64,000 bases of DNA from Nocardia sp. NBC_00508 (GCF_036346875.1 NZ_CP107852.1:5952001-6016000); one strand, 5' to 3'; shown: positions 42,144-51,983, counted from the first letter of the stretch. The notes: a model not told the origin generated them from the letters alone. Program-made: numbers and translations.

Positions 42144-43415
42144 ATGGCCACTGCACCGCGCGGCGAAGCTCCGGCGCCGGCGTCGTCCGGGACGAGCCGA
42201 CCGGCAACTGTCGTCTGGACCGATCGCTTTCTGGATTACGCCTGGACCCCGGAGCATCCGATGAAACCGGCCCGCCTGAAGTTCACCATGGCGCTGGCGG
42301 AAAGTCTCGGCTTGCTCGAGGGTGTCGAGCTGCTCGAACCCGCCGGCGCGGGACGCCAGGACCTGCTGCGTATTCACACGTCCGACTACCTCGACGCGGT
42401 CGAACACGCCGTGCCGCCGGTCGGTTCGCCCGCCGCGCCGCCCTATGGCTTGGGTTCGCCGGACAATCCCGTATTTCCACGCATGCATCAGGCGGCGTCG
42501 ACGATCGTCGGCGGCACTTTGACCGCGGCCCGTGAGATCGCGGAGGGACGCACCAAGCGTGCGGTGAGCATCGGCGGCGGCATGCACCACGCGATGGCCG
42601 ATTCGGCCGCCGGGTTCTGCGTCTACAACGACCCAGCGGTGGCGATCTCCTGGCTGCTGGACCACGGTTTCGACCGCATCGCCTACCTCGATGTGGACGT
42701 TCACCACGGCGACGGTGTGCAGCGCGCCTTCTACCGCGACCCCCGCGTGCTGACCATTTCGCTGCATCAGCATCCGGCGACCCTGTGGCCCAACACCGGT
42801 TGGCCGGAGGAAACCGGCGCGGGCGCGGCGGAGGGCACGTCGATCAACCTGGCGCTGTTGCCGGGCACCCGGGATGCGCAGTGGCTGCGTGGTTTCCATG
42901 CGGTGGTTCCCGGTGCCGTTGCCGCGTTCCGTCCACAGATCGTGGTCAGCCAGTGCGGGGTGGACACGCATCGGGAAGACCCGCTGGCCGACTTGGAACT
43001 CACCGTCGACGGTCAGCGCGCGGCGTTCCGCGCGATGCGCGACCTCGCAGACCAGTACGCCGAAGGGCGCTGGCTCGCCGTCGGTGGAGGCGGATACGGC
43101 CTGGTCCGGGTGGTGCCACGAGCGTGGACGCACCTGCTGGCCACCGCGTTGGATCGCAGCATCGACCCCGCGACACCGATACCGGGGGACTGGATCGACG
43201 GAATCCGCGCCCAGGCTCCGCAGGCGGATCCCCCGCGCACCATGGGAGATGGCGGTGACGTTGCTTACCGTCCATGGGATGGTCCCGGCGGCACCGGGGA
43301 GACTGGGGACGTGCGGCTCGACCGCGCCCAACGCGCTGTCGACATGGCCGTGCTGGCCACCCGCCGAGCGACTTTCGGGTTGCTGGGCCTCGATCCGGAG
43401 GACCCTCGTGACTGA
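42144..43415 (+). CDS. acuC: AcuC-type class II histone deacetylase-like lysine deacetylase
   Basis: A Zn-dependent deacetylase of 423 residues that reverses protein-lysine acetylation. It has the family motifs LLRIHTSDYLDAVE, GGGMHHAMADSAAGFCVYND and YLDVDVHHGDGVQ, giving the His-Asp-His-Asp zinc and charge-relay set, and VSQCGVDTHREDPLADLELT. Its stop overlaps the start of the Pat-like acetyltransferase gene by eight bases, so writer and eraser form one operon. The ATG at 42144 gives the expected N-terminus; the frame is open upstream without family similarity. Confidence 0.93.
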   Translation: MATAPRGEAPAPASSGTSRPATVVWTDRFLDYAWTPEHPMKPARLKFTMALAESLGLLEGVELLEPAGAGRQDLLRIHTSDYLDAVEHAVPPVGSPAAPPYGLGSPDNPVFPRMHQAASTIVGGTLTAAREIAEGRTKRAVSIGGGMHHAMADSAAGFCVYNDPAVAISWLLDHGFDRIAYLDVDVHHGDGVQRAFYRDPRVLTISLHQHPATLWPNTGWPEETGAGAAEGTSINLALLPGTRDAQWLRGFHAVVPGAVAAFRPQIVVSQCGVDTHREDPLADLELTVDGQRAAFRAMRDLADQYAEGRWLAVGGGGYGLVRVVPRAWTHLLATALDRSIDPATPIPGDWIDGIRAQAPQADPPRTMGDGGDVAYRPWDGPGGTGETGDVRLDRAQRAVDMAVLATRRATFGLLGLDPEDPRD

Positions 43416-46071
43416 CTTCCCCGACACCGACGTCCCAGTCGCTCCGCCTCCGCAGCACTGGTTCGCCGATGTGCTGGCCTCCGACGGCGGCGTCGTGCGG
43501 CTGCGTCCGATCACGCCCGACGACGCCGCTCGCCTGCAGGAATTCCACAGCGCGCTGTCCGACCGCACCAGGTATCTGCGGTATTTCGGTCCGTATCCGC
43601 GGATCTCGCCCAAGGACCTGTACCGGACCACGCATGTCGACTACCGCGACCGAGTCGGGTTGGTCTTGGAACTGGGCGAGGCGATCGTGGCGGTGGGCCG
43701 CTACGAGTTGCTGGACCGGGTGGGGCCGCGGGCGGCCGAGGTCGCGTTCGTGGTGGCGGACGGGCATCAGGGGCGCGGGCTCGGTTCGATTCTGCTGGAG
43801 CACCTGGCCGGCGCCGCCGCCGAGAACAAGATCGAAACTTTCGTCGCCGAGGTACTCGCGGAGAACACCGTGATGGTGACGGTCTTCCGTGACGCGGGCT
43901 ATCAGGTCGAGCGCAGCAGGGACGGGTCGGTGCTGCATCTGGAGTTCGCCATCGACCCCACCGAAGCGCTGTTGTCGGTCCGTGATTCGCGCGAACGTGC
44001 CTCCGAGGCACGCAGCGTGGGCAATCTGCTCGCGCCGCGGTCGGTCGCGGTCATCGGCGCCACCCCGGCGGCCGGGCGGGTCGGCGGAGCGGTATTGGCG
44101 AACCTGCTGTCCGGGGCTTTTCAGGGGCCGGTGTTCCCGGTGAACCCGCACCGCAAATCGGTGCGTGGGGTACGTGCGTACGCGACGGTCAGGGAGATCC
44201 CCGACGAGGTCGATCTCGCCGTGGTCGCGGTGCCGCCCGCGGCGATCGGGTCGGTCCTGGACGACTGTATGGCCAAGGGCGTCAAGGGACTCGTGGTGCT
44301 GACCGCGGGGTTCGGTGAAACCGGCCGGGACGGTGTGGCGGCCGAACGCGAACTGGTCGCCGCCGCCCGCGGTCACGGCATGCGGGTGGTCGGACCGAGC
44401 GCACTCGGCATCGCCAACACCGACCCCGGGGTGTCCATGAACGCGACCCTGGCCCCGGTACTGCCCGGACGGGGACGGATCGGATTCTTCTGTCAGTCGG
44501 GACCATTGGGCGCGGCCATCCTCGGCGAGGCGGCGGCGCGCAAACTCGGCCTGTCGACGTTCGTGTCGGCGGGTAACCGTGCCGACGTCTCCGGCAACGA
44601 CCTGCTGCAGTACTGGGACAGCGATCCGGACACCGACGTAGTGCTGCTGTACCTGGAGAGCTTCGGCAATCCGCGCAAGTTCTCCCGGATCGCGCGCCGG
44701 GTGGCCAGAACCAAACCGATCGTCGCGGTGAGCAGTGGCCGCTCGGTCGCACAGCAGGCCGGTGACATGGACCGGTCGATCGTGCGGGATCTGTTCGCGC
44801 AGGCAGGCATCGTGCAGGTCGACTCGATCTCCGAGCTGTTCGACTGCGCCGCCCTGCTCGGCTATCAACCGCTGCCGCGCGGCGAGCGGCTGGCGGTGGT
44901 CGGCAACAGCACGGCGCTCAACTGGTTGGCTGTCGACGCGGCCAAGGGCGAGGGCCTGCAGGTCGGCGATCCGGTGAATCTCGGCCCGCAGGCCACGCCG
45001 GGCGCCTATCTGGACGCGCTGGTCGCGGTCCTGCGGTCGGACGAGGTCGACGCCGTGATCGTCGTTTTCGCGCCGCCGGTGGCACTGCCGACCGCCGGAT
45101 TCGCCGACGCGATCCGCGCGGCGGCGGCCGCCGTGCCCGAGGCCGAGAAACCGATTCTCACCACGTTCGTCGCCGAGCAAGGGATTCCGAACCTGCTCGC
45201 CGTGCGCGGCCCGGGCGCCACCGCGGTGCACGGGTCGATTCCGTCGTATCCCGATCCCGAACGCGCCGCACGGGCACTGGCCCGGGTGCGGCGCTACGCC
45301 GAATGGCGGACCAGGCCGGTGTCCGTGGTGGTGCGGCCGCACGGCATCGACACCGACCGCGCCCGCCAGCTGGTGGCGGACTGGATGGCCGGATCGGGCG
45401 GTCGCCGGCTCACCGATCTGGAGACCGTGGAACTGCTTGCCTGCTACGGCATTTCGGTCGTGGAGTTTCGCGAGGTGCGCACCGCCGACGAGGCGGTCGC
45501 GGCCGCGGAGGAACTCGGCTACCCGGTGGCGGCCAAGGCGACCGGCGAATTGTGGCGGCGCAGGGCGGATCTCACCGGCGTCCGGCTCGACCTGTGGCGG
45601 CCGGAGGCGGTGCGACAGGGGTACACCGATCTGGCCGAGCTGTGCGGTGATCCGGTGCTGCACATCCAGAAGATGGCCACCAAGGGCGTCGGCTGCATCC
45701 TGCGCGTGCAGGACGATCCGTCCTTCGGTTCGGTGATCGAGTTCGGCCTGTCCGGCCTGATCATCGAACTCCTCGGCGACCGCGCCTACCGGGCGCTGCC
45801 GCTGACCGCCGACGAGGCCACCGCGCTGATCGACGCACCGCGCGCTGCCCCGCTGCTGTCGGGTACTCCGGCCAGCCCGCGGGTCGACAAAGCCGCCCTC
45901 GCCGAGCTGGCCCAGCGCATTTCGGCCCTCTTCGACGACCTACCGGAGATGCGCGAACTATCCTTCGACCCGGTACTGGCCTCACCCAGCTCGGCCGAGA
46001 TCCTGTACGCCCGTGGCCGCATCGGCCCGGAACCGAGCCGTTTCGACACCGGTCCGCGTCGGCTGGGTTGA
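43408..46071 (+). CDS. Protein lysine acetyltransferase Pat (GNAT fused to NDP-forming acyl-CoA synthetase domain)
   Basis: An 887-residue fused protein. An N-terminal GNAT domain (about residues 15-185; RPITPDDAARLQEFHSALSD, HQGRGLGSILLEHL) is followed by a CoA-binding, succinyl-CoA-synthetase-like and ATP-grasp region (RSVAVIGATPAAGRVGGAVL, GFFCQSGPLGAAIL, and the ATP-grasp in the last third, YPVAAKATGELWRRR). Such enzymes acetylate acetyl-CoA synthetase and other proteins. The catalytic His of true acyl-CoA synthetases is not evident, as in Pat. It overlaps the deacetylase gene, so the pair can set protein acetylation and acetyl-CoA use. Confidence 0.92.
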   Translation: MTDFPDTDVPVAPPPQHWFADVLASDGGVVRLRPITPDDAARLQEFHSALSDRTRYLRYFGPYPRISPKDLYRTTHVDYRDRVGLVLELGEAIVAVGRYELLDRVGPRAAEVAFVVADGHQGRGLGSILLEHLAGAAAENKIETFVAEVLAENTVMVTVFRDAGYQVERSRDGSVLHLEFAIDPTEALLSVRDSRERASEARSVGNLLAPRSVAVIGATPAAGRVGGAVLANLLSGAFQGPVFPVNPHRKSVRGVRAYATVREIPDEVDLAVVAVPPAAIGSVLDDCMAKGVKGLVVLTAGFGETGRDGVAAERELVAAARGHGMRVVGPSALGIANTDPGVSMNATLAPVLPGRGRIGFFCQSGPLGAAILGEAAARKLGLSTFVSAGNRADVSGNDLLQYWDSDPDTDVVLLYLESFGNPRKFSRIARRVARTKPIVAVSSGRSVAQQAGDMDRSIVRDLFAQAGIVQVDSISELFDCAALLGYQPLPRGERLAVVGNSTALNWLAVDAAKGEGLQVGDPVNLGPQATPGAYLDALVAVLRSDEVDAVIVVFAPPVALPTAGFADAIRAAAAAVPEAEKPILTTFVAEQGIPNLLAVRGPGATAVHGSIPSYPDPERAARALARVRRYAEWRTRPVSVVVRPHGIDTDRARQLVADWMAGSGGRRLTDLETVELLACYGISVVEFREVRTADEAVAAAEELGYPVAAKATGELWRRRADLTGVRLDLWRPEAVRQGYTDLAELCGDPVLHIQKMATKGVGCILRVQDDPSFGSVIEFGLSGLIIELLGDRAYRALPLTADEATALIDAPRAAPLLSGTPASPRVDKAALAELAQRISALFDDLPEMRELSFDPVLASPSSAEILYARGRIGPEPSRFDTGPRRLG

Positions 46072-46167
46072 GGTCGCTTCGGCGAGGCGGGCAGAGCAGA
46101 TACGACACCGCCGACCGGCTCGTGCGACGCCCGGAGGGGCACGCACGGTCACCGGTCGGCGCGGGAA

Positions 46168-46191
46168 GGTGCCCTCCGCGGAGGGGGCACC
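46168..46191. terminator. Hairpin terminator between pat and sigB
   Basis: GGTGCCCTCC (46168-46177) can pair with GGAGGGGGCACC (about 46180-46191) with a two-base bulge. It lies between two convergent genes and can serve both. Confidence 0.55.
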
Positions 46192-46237
46192 GAGCCGAAC
46201 GCCGGAGCTGTCTGCGAGCTACCGGCGCCGGGGACGA

Positions 46238-47206
46238 TCAGCTGGCGTAGGCGCGGAGCCGGTCGGCCCGCTCGCCCTTGCGCAGCTTCGACATGACTTC
46301 ACGCTCGATCTGACGCACTCGCTCGCGCGAGAGGCCGAAGAGCTTGCCGATCTGGTCCAGGGTGCGCGGCTGGCCGTCGTCCAGCCCGAAACGCAGCCGG
46401 ATCACCTGCTGTTCGCGCTCGTCGAGGGTGGCGAGCACGCTGCGCACGTCGTGGTGCAGCAGACCGGCGATGACGGCGGACTCGGCCGAGGTGGCCTCGG
46501 AATCCTCGATGAAGTCGCCCAACGGCGCCTCTTCGTCGTTGCCGACCGGCATATCCAGGCTCACCGGATCACGGCTGTGGTCGAGCAGATCGGAGATCTT
46601 GTCCACCGGGATACCCGACTCGACGGCCAGTTCCTCGTCGGTGGCCTCCCGGCCGAGCTGCTGGTGCAGTTCGCGCTTGATCCTGGCCAGCTTGTTCACT
46701 TGCTCGACCAGGTGGACGGGCAGGCGAATGGTGCGGCTCTGGTCGGCCATGCCGCGAGTGATGGCCTGCCGGATCCACCAGGTGGCGTAGGTGGAGAACT
46801 TGAAGCCCTTGGCGTAATCGAACTTCTCCATGGCCCGGATCAGCCCGAGGTTGCCCTCCTGGATGAGGTCGAGCAGCGGCATTCCGCGGCCGGTGTAGCG
46901 CTTGGCGAGCGAGACAACAAGGCGCAGGTTGGCTTCGAGCAAATGCGACCGGGCGGCCTGACCTTCGCGCACGACGAGGGCTAGATCCCGCTTCCGGCTG
47001 GTCGACAGCCGCTTACCGGTTTCCAGCAGATTCTGCGCGTAGAGGCCCGCCTCGATGCGCTTGGCCAGCTCGACCTCGTCGGCAGCCGTGAGCAGCGCGG
47101 TCCGGCCGATCCCGTTCAGGTACACACGTACCAGGTCGGCGGCGGGGCTCTGGGCGTCGAGGTCCGAATCGCTGGGGCGCACACGAGTGGTGGCGGGGCT
47201 TGTCAT
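46238..47206 (-). CDS. sigB: Alternative principal-type sigma factor SigB
   Basis: A group 2 sigma-70 factor of 322 residues, the general-stress sigma of actinobacteria. It has region 1.2 (DLVRVYLNGIGRTALLT), region 2 (LLEANLRLVVSLAKRYTGRG, DLIQEGNLGLIRAMEKFDY, FSTYATWWIRQAI), region 3 and region 4 (GQPRTLDQIGKLFGLSRERVRQIE). The start at 47206 is supported by AGGAGG at about 47213-47218 on this strand. An ECF-type promoter precedes it. It is the sigB of the conserved sigB-ideR region of mycolata. Confidence 0.97.
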   Translation of the reverse strand: MTSPATTRVRPSDSDLDAQSPAADLVRVYLNGIGRTALLTAADEVELAKRIEAGLYAQNLLETGKRLSTSRKRDLALVVREGQAARSHLLEANLRLVVSLAKRYTGRGMPLLDLIQEGNLGLIRAMEKFDYAKGFKFSTYATWWIRQAITRGMADQSRTIRLPVHLVEQVNKLARIKRELHQQLGREATDEELAVESGIPVDKISDLLDHSRDPVSLDMPVGNDEEAPLGDFIEDSEATSAESAVIAGLLHHDVRSVLATLDEREQQVIRLRFGLDDGQPRTLDQIGKLFGLSRERVRQIEREVMSKLRKGERADRLRAYAS

Positions 47207-47241
47207 GACTTGCCTCCTGTCGGTGGTGTCTCACTCCGATC

Positions 47242-47267
47242 AACGGACCCGACAGGAAGAAAGTTCC
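47242..47267 (-). promoter_or_regulatory. ECF-type (SigE/SigH-like) promoter of sigB
   Basis: On the minus strand GGAAC (47263-47267) and CGTT (47242-47245) are separated by 17 bases, matching the consensus recognised by mycobacterial SigE and SigH. The -10 is 35 bases upstream of the sigB start. In mycobacteria sigB is known to depend on these ECF factors. Confidence 0.7.
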
Positions 47268-47401
47268 CCGTTACGGCGCACATAAACCGCTCTGAGCTGC
47301 AGTTTTCTGCCATCTCGTCTGAGAAGTTCCTGAGAAGCACCGCGTCGCGGAGCGATCCCCCGGCCGGGACCGGCGCCGGCCGCCGCGCAGTTGCCGTACG
47401 G

Positions 47402-48919
47402 TTACACGGCCCGTACCAATCCGTGACGTACCAGTCCGGTGACGACGGACAACGCGTCGGCCGCGAACTCGGCGGTCACCTCCTCGCAACCGTGGGCGAG
47501 CGCCAGTAGTTCGACCAGCTCATATAACGGCAGGCCGTCGGCTCGCATTCCCGCCAGCAGCGAGATGGTGGTCTCGTCCACTTCGTGCTGCCAGCGCGGG
47601 CCGTCGCCGCGATGCAGCCGCGCCACCTCCGGCGCCCAGCCGTCGGCCCCGGGCAGATACACGCGCTCCAGCGCGGTCGCCGGGTCGACCACGAAGCGGG
47701 AGGACCAGGCGAGGTTCTCGTCACCGGCGACGGCGCGCAGCCAGGCCGAGCGCTCGAAATACCGGACCGCCTCCTCGCCGAGTGGGTCGTCGAAGCCGTG
47801 CGTGAGGTCCTCGGCGAGCAGTTCGGTCGGACCGTCGATGGCGCGCAGGTAGACGAAACCGAACCCGATGCCCTCGACATCGGCGGCGGCGAAGGCGTCC
47901 AGCCAGCGCTCCGCACGGGCTTGCGCCGCCGGATCGCGCGGGTCCAGGCCCGCGTCACGCAACCAGGTGCCGACGTACAGGGCGGGATCGGCGACGTCGC
48001 GCTGCACCACCCAGGCGTCGACACCGTGCGCCGGCAACCAGGACGAGACGCGCCCACGCCAGTCTTCGTCGTCGACATGCACCCATGCGGCCAGCATCGA
48101 AGCGGTGCCTCCGGGTGCGAGCAGGTCGGCTGCCTGGGAGATCACCAGTTCGCTTGCACCGTCGAGCGCGAGGCCGGAGTCACGATAGGTGTGCTCGATG
48201 CGAGCGGGGCCGACCACGAACGGCGGATTGGCCACGATCTGATCGAAGCGTCTGGTCCGGACCGGCTCGAACCAGGAGCCGTCGACCAGTTCGATGTCCA
48301 CGTCGTTGAGTGCTGCCGTGGCTTCGGCCAGCCACAGCGCGCGGGCGTTGACATCGGTGGCCGTGACCTGCTGGGCGTAGGAGGCAGCGTGTATCGCCTG
48401 CACTCCGCAACCGGTGCCGAGGTCGAGCACCGTGCCGACCGGGCCGGTGGGTGTTGCGCGCAGCAGCGAGAGTGAGGCGTGGCCGACGCCGAGCACGTGG
48501 TCCTCGGTCAGCGTGCGCCTGCGCATCGCGTCGTCGAGATCGGACAGAATCCATCGGGTGCCCGCACCCGCGTCCAGCGGCCGCAGGTCCAGCGCCGCCC
48601 GCACAGTGTCGCCGTGGCGGTCGAGCAGCCCCGCGGCGACCGCGTGGTCCACATCCACCGGCGCGAGTGCGGCGGCGACCTCCCGTGCGGGCAGCGCGTC
48701 GCCGAGCAGCAGCAGGCGGATGAGGGCACCGAGTTCGCCTGCGTCGCGTGCCGCCCTGCGCACCGGAACCGGCTCGGAGCGGCCCAGTGCCGCGTGTGCG
48801 TCGCCGAGCACCGCGAGCAGGGTGTCGGCGTCGTAGCCGACCCTGGTCAGGGCGGTTCGCAGGTCCGGGCACAGCGCGGCGAGCAGTGATCCGGTGGTGG
48901 TCGATCGGTTCGCAGGCAC
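47402..48919 (-). CDS. Class I SAM-dependent methyltransferase (HemK-like NPPF motif)
   Basis: A 505-residue protein. The first third is a helical region without known motifs (DUF7059-like). The central methyltransferase domain has motif I VLDLGTGCGVQAIHAA, an acidic loop (ATDVNARALWLAE) and the catalytic ANPPFVVGP, which points to N5-glutamine or base methylation. The C-terminal third is unlike known domains. The GTG at 48919 (start of PANRSTTT) was chosen because family similarity begins there; upstream the frame is open without it. Substrate unknown. Confidence 0.88.
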   Translation of the reverse strand: MPANRSTTTGSLLAALCPDLRTALTRVGYDADTLLAVLGDAHAALGRSEPVPVRRAARDAGELGALIRLLLLGDALPAREVAAALAPVDVDHAVAAGLLDRHGDTVRAALDLRPLDAGAGTRWILSDLDDAMRRRTLTEDHVLGVGHASLSLLRATPTGPVGTVLDLGTGCGVQAIHAASYAQQVTATDVNARALWLAEATAALNDVDIELVDGSWFEPVRTRRFDQIVANPPFVVGPARIEHTYRDSGLALDGASELVISQAADLLAPGGTASMLAAWVHVDDEDWRGRVSSWLPAHGVDAWVVQRDVADPALYVGTWLRDAGLDPRDPAAQARAERWLDAFAAADVEGIGFGFVYLRAIDGPTELLAEDLTHGFDDPLGEEAVRYFERSAWLRAVAGDENLAWSSRFVVDPATALERVYLPGADGWAPEVARLHRGDGPRWQHEVDETTISLLAGMRADGLPLYELVELLALAHGCEEVTAEFAADALSVVTGLVRHGLVRAV

Positions 48920-49181
48920 ATCGGTACTCTGCCACCGCGACCACCTGGCATAGACCAGGTGCCCTCGTGTCACAGCACCGCGCGCTTCGGCCGAGGCCGC
49001 GCCACAGTCGACAGACCCGTGCAGCGCGCTGATCGGCGATCCACGCCGGCTGGCCGGAAGAGAATCACTGGGCCGCAACGAGTCACAAGGCCAGTGGACG
49101 CGAGCGCACTGAGCCTGCCGGGGGCGTGTCGGCAACGGTAGGTCGCGCCGCGGATGCGAGTAGTGCTGTGCCGGAAGCGGT

Positions 49182-49922
49182 TCAGATACCGTTCGGGTCG
49201 CGCGCGGTCACGCAGTACAGCGCGTCGCTGGGGTCGCTCAGAACGATCCAGTGCTCACGACGTTGCACCACGGTCGCGCCGAGCGATTCGTGCCAGGCGG
49301 CGGTGGCCTCGATGTCCTCCGCGGCCAGGTCTATGTGCGCGCTGGTCGGGCGGTTCTCACCCAGGCGCTGCAGAAGCAGGTGCGCGGGCAGCTGCTCCTC
49401 CGAGCGTAGCCGGGTGAACTCCGGCCGCCTGCCGGGCTGGAACGTCCAGCCGGTCAACAACTTCCAGAAACGGGTCTCGACCTCGTGATCGGCGGGGCCG
49501 ATATCGAGGCACACCTGGTCCAGGCGCGACAGTGTGCCGTCGGGCGCCCGCATGGCGGGGGCGGGCGTGCTCGTGGCTCGGCCGCTCGGGGTGAGGCAGA
49601 ACGTCTGGCCACCGGGGGAGCGCAGCACGGCGTAGTGAGGATGGTTGGCGACGAGTTCGGCGCCCAGGTCGAGCGCGGTGCGGACGGCGGACGGGATGTC
49701 GTCGACGTCGAGATCGAGATGGACGCCACCCAGGCCGGTCACCGCCTGCATCTTGATGCTCGCGGCGGCGAACAGCGCCGGGTCGGGTAGCAGGGTGAGG
49801 AACTCGTCGTCCGGGCCGCGCCGGGGAGAGAGCTGGGTCCCGGTCACCGTGGACCAGAATTTCGCGCAGTCGTCGAAGCGCTGCGTCGGGCGGTCCAGGA
49901 AGACCCAGATCCACCGAATCAT
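49182..49922 (-). CDS. VOC-family (glyoxalase/bleomycin-resistance-fold) protein
   Basis: A 246-residue protein with two VOC modules (WVFLDRPTQRFDDCAKFWS...; and LDQVCLDIGPADHEVETRFW). The metal-ligand His/Glu positions are plausible (GGVHLDLDV; SAHIDLAAED), but the substrate is unknown. The ATG at 49922 matches MIRWIWVFL, the usual start of this subfamily. It is in reverse orientation between two unrelated genes. Confidence 0.85.
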   Translation of the reverse strand: MIRWIWVFLDRPTQRFDDCAKFWSTVTGTQLSPRRGPDDEFLTLLPDPALFAAASIKMQAVTGLGGVHLDLDVDDIPSAVRTALDLGAELVANHPHYAVLRSPGGQTFCLTPSGRATSTPAPAMRAPDGTLSRLDQVCLDIGPADHEVETRFWKLLTGWTFQPGRRPEFTRLRSEEQLPAHLLLQRLGENRPTSAHIDLAAEDIEATAAWHESLGATVVQRREHWIVLSDPSDALYCVTARDPNGI

Positions 49923-50112
49923 GTTCGCTCCTGTCTCGTTCCCCGCAACATACCGAAGTGGGTGATCATCGTGCGGACGGCTTCGATGCACATTAGGGAC
50001 CCCCACGCACGTTGTCGAGAACATAGCGACGCCCCGTCGAATGGCACGAATTTGATGGTATGTGGCATTCCAGCCACTCGTTGCGGACGCAACGTTCCGG
50101 CAGGCTCAGCGG

Positions 50113-51405
50113 GTGACCGAACTGCAGACGCCGACCCCGGTTCCCGTCGACTCCGCGTCCCGCCACCGCCTGCACCCGGCATGGCTGGTCGCTGGTGTCG
50201 GCTTCATCGCGCTGCTGGGCGCCGCCGCCTTCCGGTCGGTGCCGAGCGTGTTGCTCGATCCGCTGCACGAGGAGTTCGGCTGGTCGCACGGCACCATCGG
50301 TACCGCCGTTTCGTTGAATCTCCTGCTCTACGGACTGATCTCGCCCTTCGCCGCGGCGCTGATGGACCGCTTCGGCATCCGCAGGGTCGTGGCCTGCGCG
50401 CTGGTGCTGGTCGCCGCGGGCAGCGGGCTGACGGTCTTCATGTCCCAGCCCTGGCATCTGATCCTGACCTGGGGCCTGCTGGTCGGTGTCGGGGTGGGGT
50501 CGATGTCGATGCCCTTCGTCGCGACCATCACCGGTCGGTGGTTCGTGCGCCAGCGGGGCCTGGTCACCGGCGTGCTCACCGCCGCGGGCGCGACCGGGCA
50601 GTTGATCTTCCTGCCAGTGGTGTCGGCGCTGGCGCACGCGCACGGCTGGCAGTTGCCGTCGCTGATCGTCGCCGTCGCCGCGCTGGCTGTGGCGCCACTG
50701 GTGCTGCTGTTCATCCGTGACTATCCGAGCGACGTCGGCGCGCGGGCCTACGGGGCCGAGCCGGACAGTCCGGCCGGGCTGCGCGTGCCCGCGGCCGGTG
50801 GCGCCTCGCGTGCGCTGACCGTGCTCGGCACGATCGCGCGCAGACCCGGATTCTGGTTGCTCGCAGGCGGTTTCGCGGTCTGTGGCGCATCGACCAATGG
50901 GCTGGTCGGCACCCATTTCGTCAGCGCGGCACACGATCACGGCATGCCGCCGACCACCGCGGCGAGCCTGCTGGCGGTCGTCGGCATCTTCGACGTGGCG
51001 GGCACCATCGCGTCGGGCTGGCTGACCGACCGGGTCGACCCGCGCTACCTCCTGATCGGTTACTACACGCTGCGCGGCCTCTCGCTGCTGATCCTGCCCG
51101 CGTTGCTGGGTCCGGACACCCAGCCCAGTCTGTGGGTGTTCATCATCTTCTACGGCTTGGACTGGGTGGCCACGGTGCCGCCGACGGTCGCGCTGTGCCG
51201 CGAGCTGTTCGGCGCCGACGGCCCGGTCGCGTTCGGCTGGGTGTTCGCCTCGCACCAGATCGGCTCGGCGGTGGCGGCCACCGGCGCGGGCGTCATCCGT
51301 GACCTCCAAGGCAGTTACGACCTGGCGTGGTATATCGCCGGCGCGTTGTGTGGCACCGCAGCGATGATGTCGGCGGTGGTGCGCCGCGCCCCGCAACCGT
51401 CCTGA
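50113..51405 (+). CDS. MFS transporter
   Basis: A 430-residue major facilitator transporter with about 12 membrane helices. The loop between helices 2 and 3 reads DRFGIRRV, the MFS motif A region. It resembles oxalate/monocarboxylate-type MFS carriers by general layout (EFGWSHGTIGTAVSLNLL), but the substrate is not predictable. The GTG at 50113 follows CAGGCTCAGCGG weakly; it was chosen because the N-terminal hydrophilic stretch is short in the family. No regulator is adjacent. Confidence 0.9.
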   Translation: MTELQTPTPVPVDSASRHRLHPAWLVAGVGFIALLGAAAFRSVPSVLLDPLHEEFGWSHGTIGTAVSLNLLLYGLISPFAAALMDRFGIRRVVACALVLVAAGSGLTVFMSQPWHLILTWGLLVGVGVGSMSMPFVATITGRWFVRQRGLVTGVLTAAGATGQLIFLPVVSALAHAHGWQLPSLIVAVAALAVAPLVLLFIRDYPSDVGARAYGAEPDSPAGLRVPAAGGASRALTVLGTIARRPGFWLLAGGFAVCGASTNGLVGTHFVSAAHDHGMPPTTAASLLAVVGIFDVAGTIASGWLTDRVDPRYLLIGYYTLRGLSLLILPALLGPDTQPSLWVFIIFYGLDWVATVPPTVALCRELFGADGPVAFGWVFASHQIGSAVAATGAGVIRDLQGSYDLAWYIAGALCGTAAMMSAVVRRAPQPS

Positions 51406-51435
51406 CATTCGGTGAGTTCAGCGGCGGGGGCGGCC

Positions 51436-51855
51436 TCAGCCGTCGATGGCGTTGTGCGGGCGAGACTCGAGGGCAGTGCGGGGACGGTCCCACCGGCTGG
51501 GCTCGTCCTTGCGGCGGGGTGGGCGGTCGTTGGCGATCAGCACCGCGATCCAGGGCAACGGGATGGACGCGACGATGATCAGGATGGACAGCAGGGGACT
51601 GCCGAACGTGCTGTAGGCGATGGCCGCCAGGACCAGGCAGGGGATGCGGAACGCCATGATGATCGTGTACCGGCGCACCCGAGCGCGGTGCTGATCTTCC
51701 AGCGACGGCGCCGCCTCGGTGATCAATGCCGGGTGTTTGTCGTCACTGCCTGGGAAATATCCGGCGGAACCGCTGGGCTGCGTCGGCATCGTCAGGTCGG
51801 GCTGCTCTTCGCGGTCGCGGCCGTCGGCGGAGGGGGAGTCGCCGTTGCGCTGCAT
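51436..51855 (-). CDS. DUF3099-like small membrane protein
   Basis: A 139-residue protein with a hydrophilic N-terminus and two close helices (YTIIMAFRIPCLVLAAIAYS and SPLLSILIIVASIPLPWIAV), followed by a basic tail. The DUF3099 family is conserved in mycolic-acid bacteria; function unknown. The ATG at 51855 gives MQRNGDSPS; an open frame upstream lacks family character. Confidence 0.85.
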   Translation of the reverse strand: MQRNGDSPSADGRDREEQPDLTMPTQPSGSAGYFPGSDDKHPALITEAAPSLEDQHRARVRRYTIIMAFRIPCLVLAAIAYSTFGSPLLSILIIVASIPLPWIAVLIANDRPPRRKDEPSRWDRPRTALESRPHNAIDG

Positions 51856-51983
51856 ACTCCTGAGTCTCCCACTAGGGATCCATCCGCGCACGGGCCGGGC
51901 TCCCGGCAAACGTTCTCGGCATCGGGGGCGGCCCGCGCCACCGTGGTCAGCCGCTGGTCCAGCGATGCGGCATCATGGAATGC

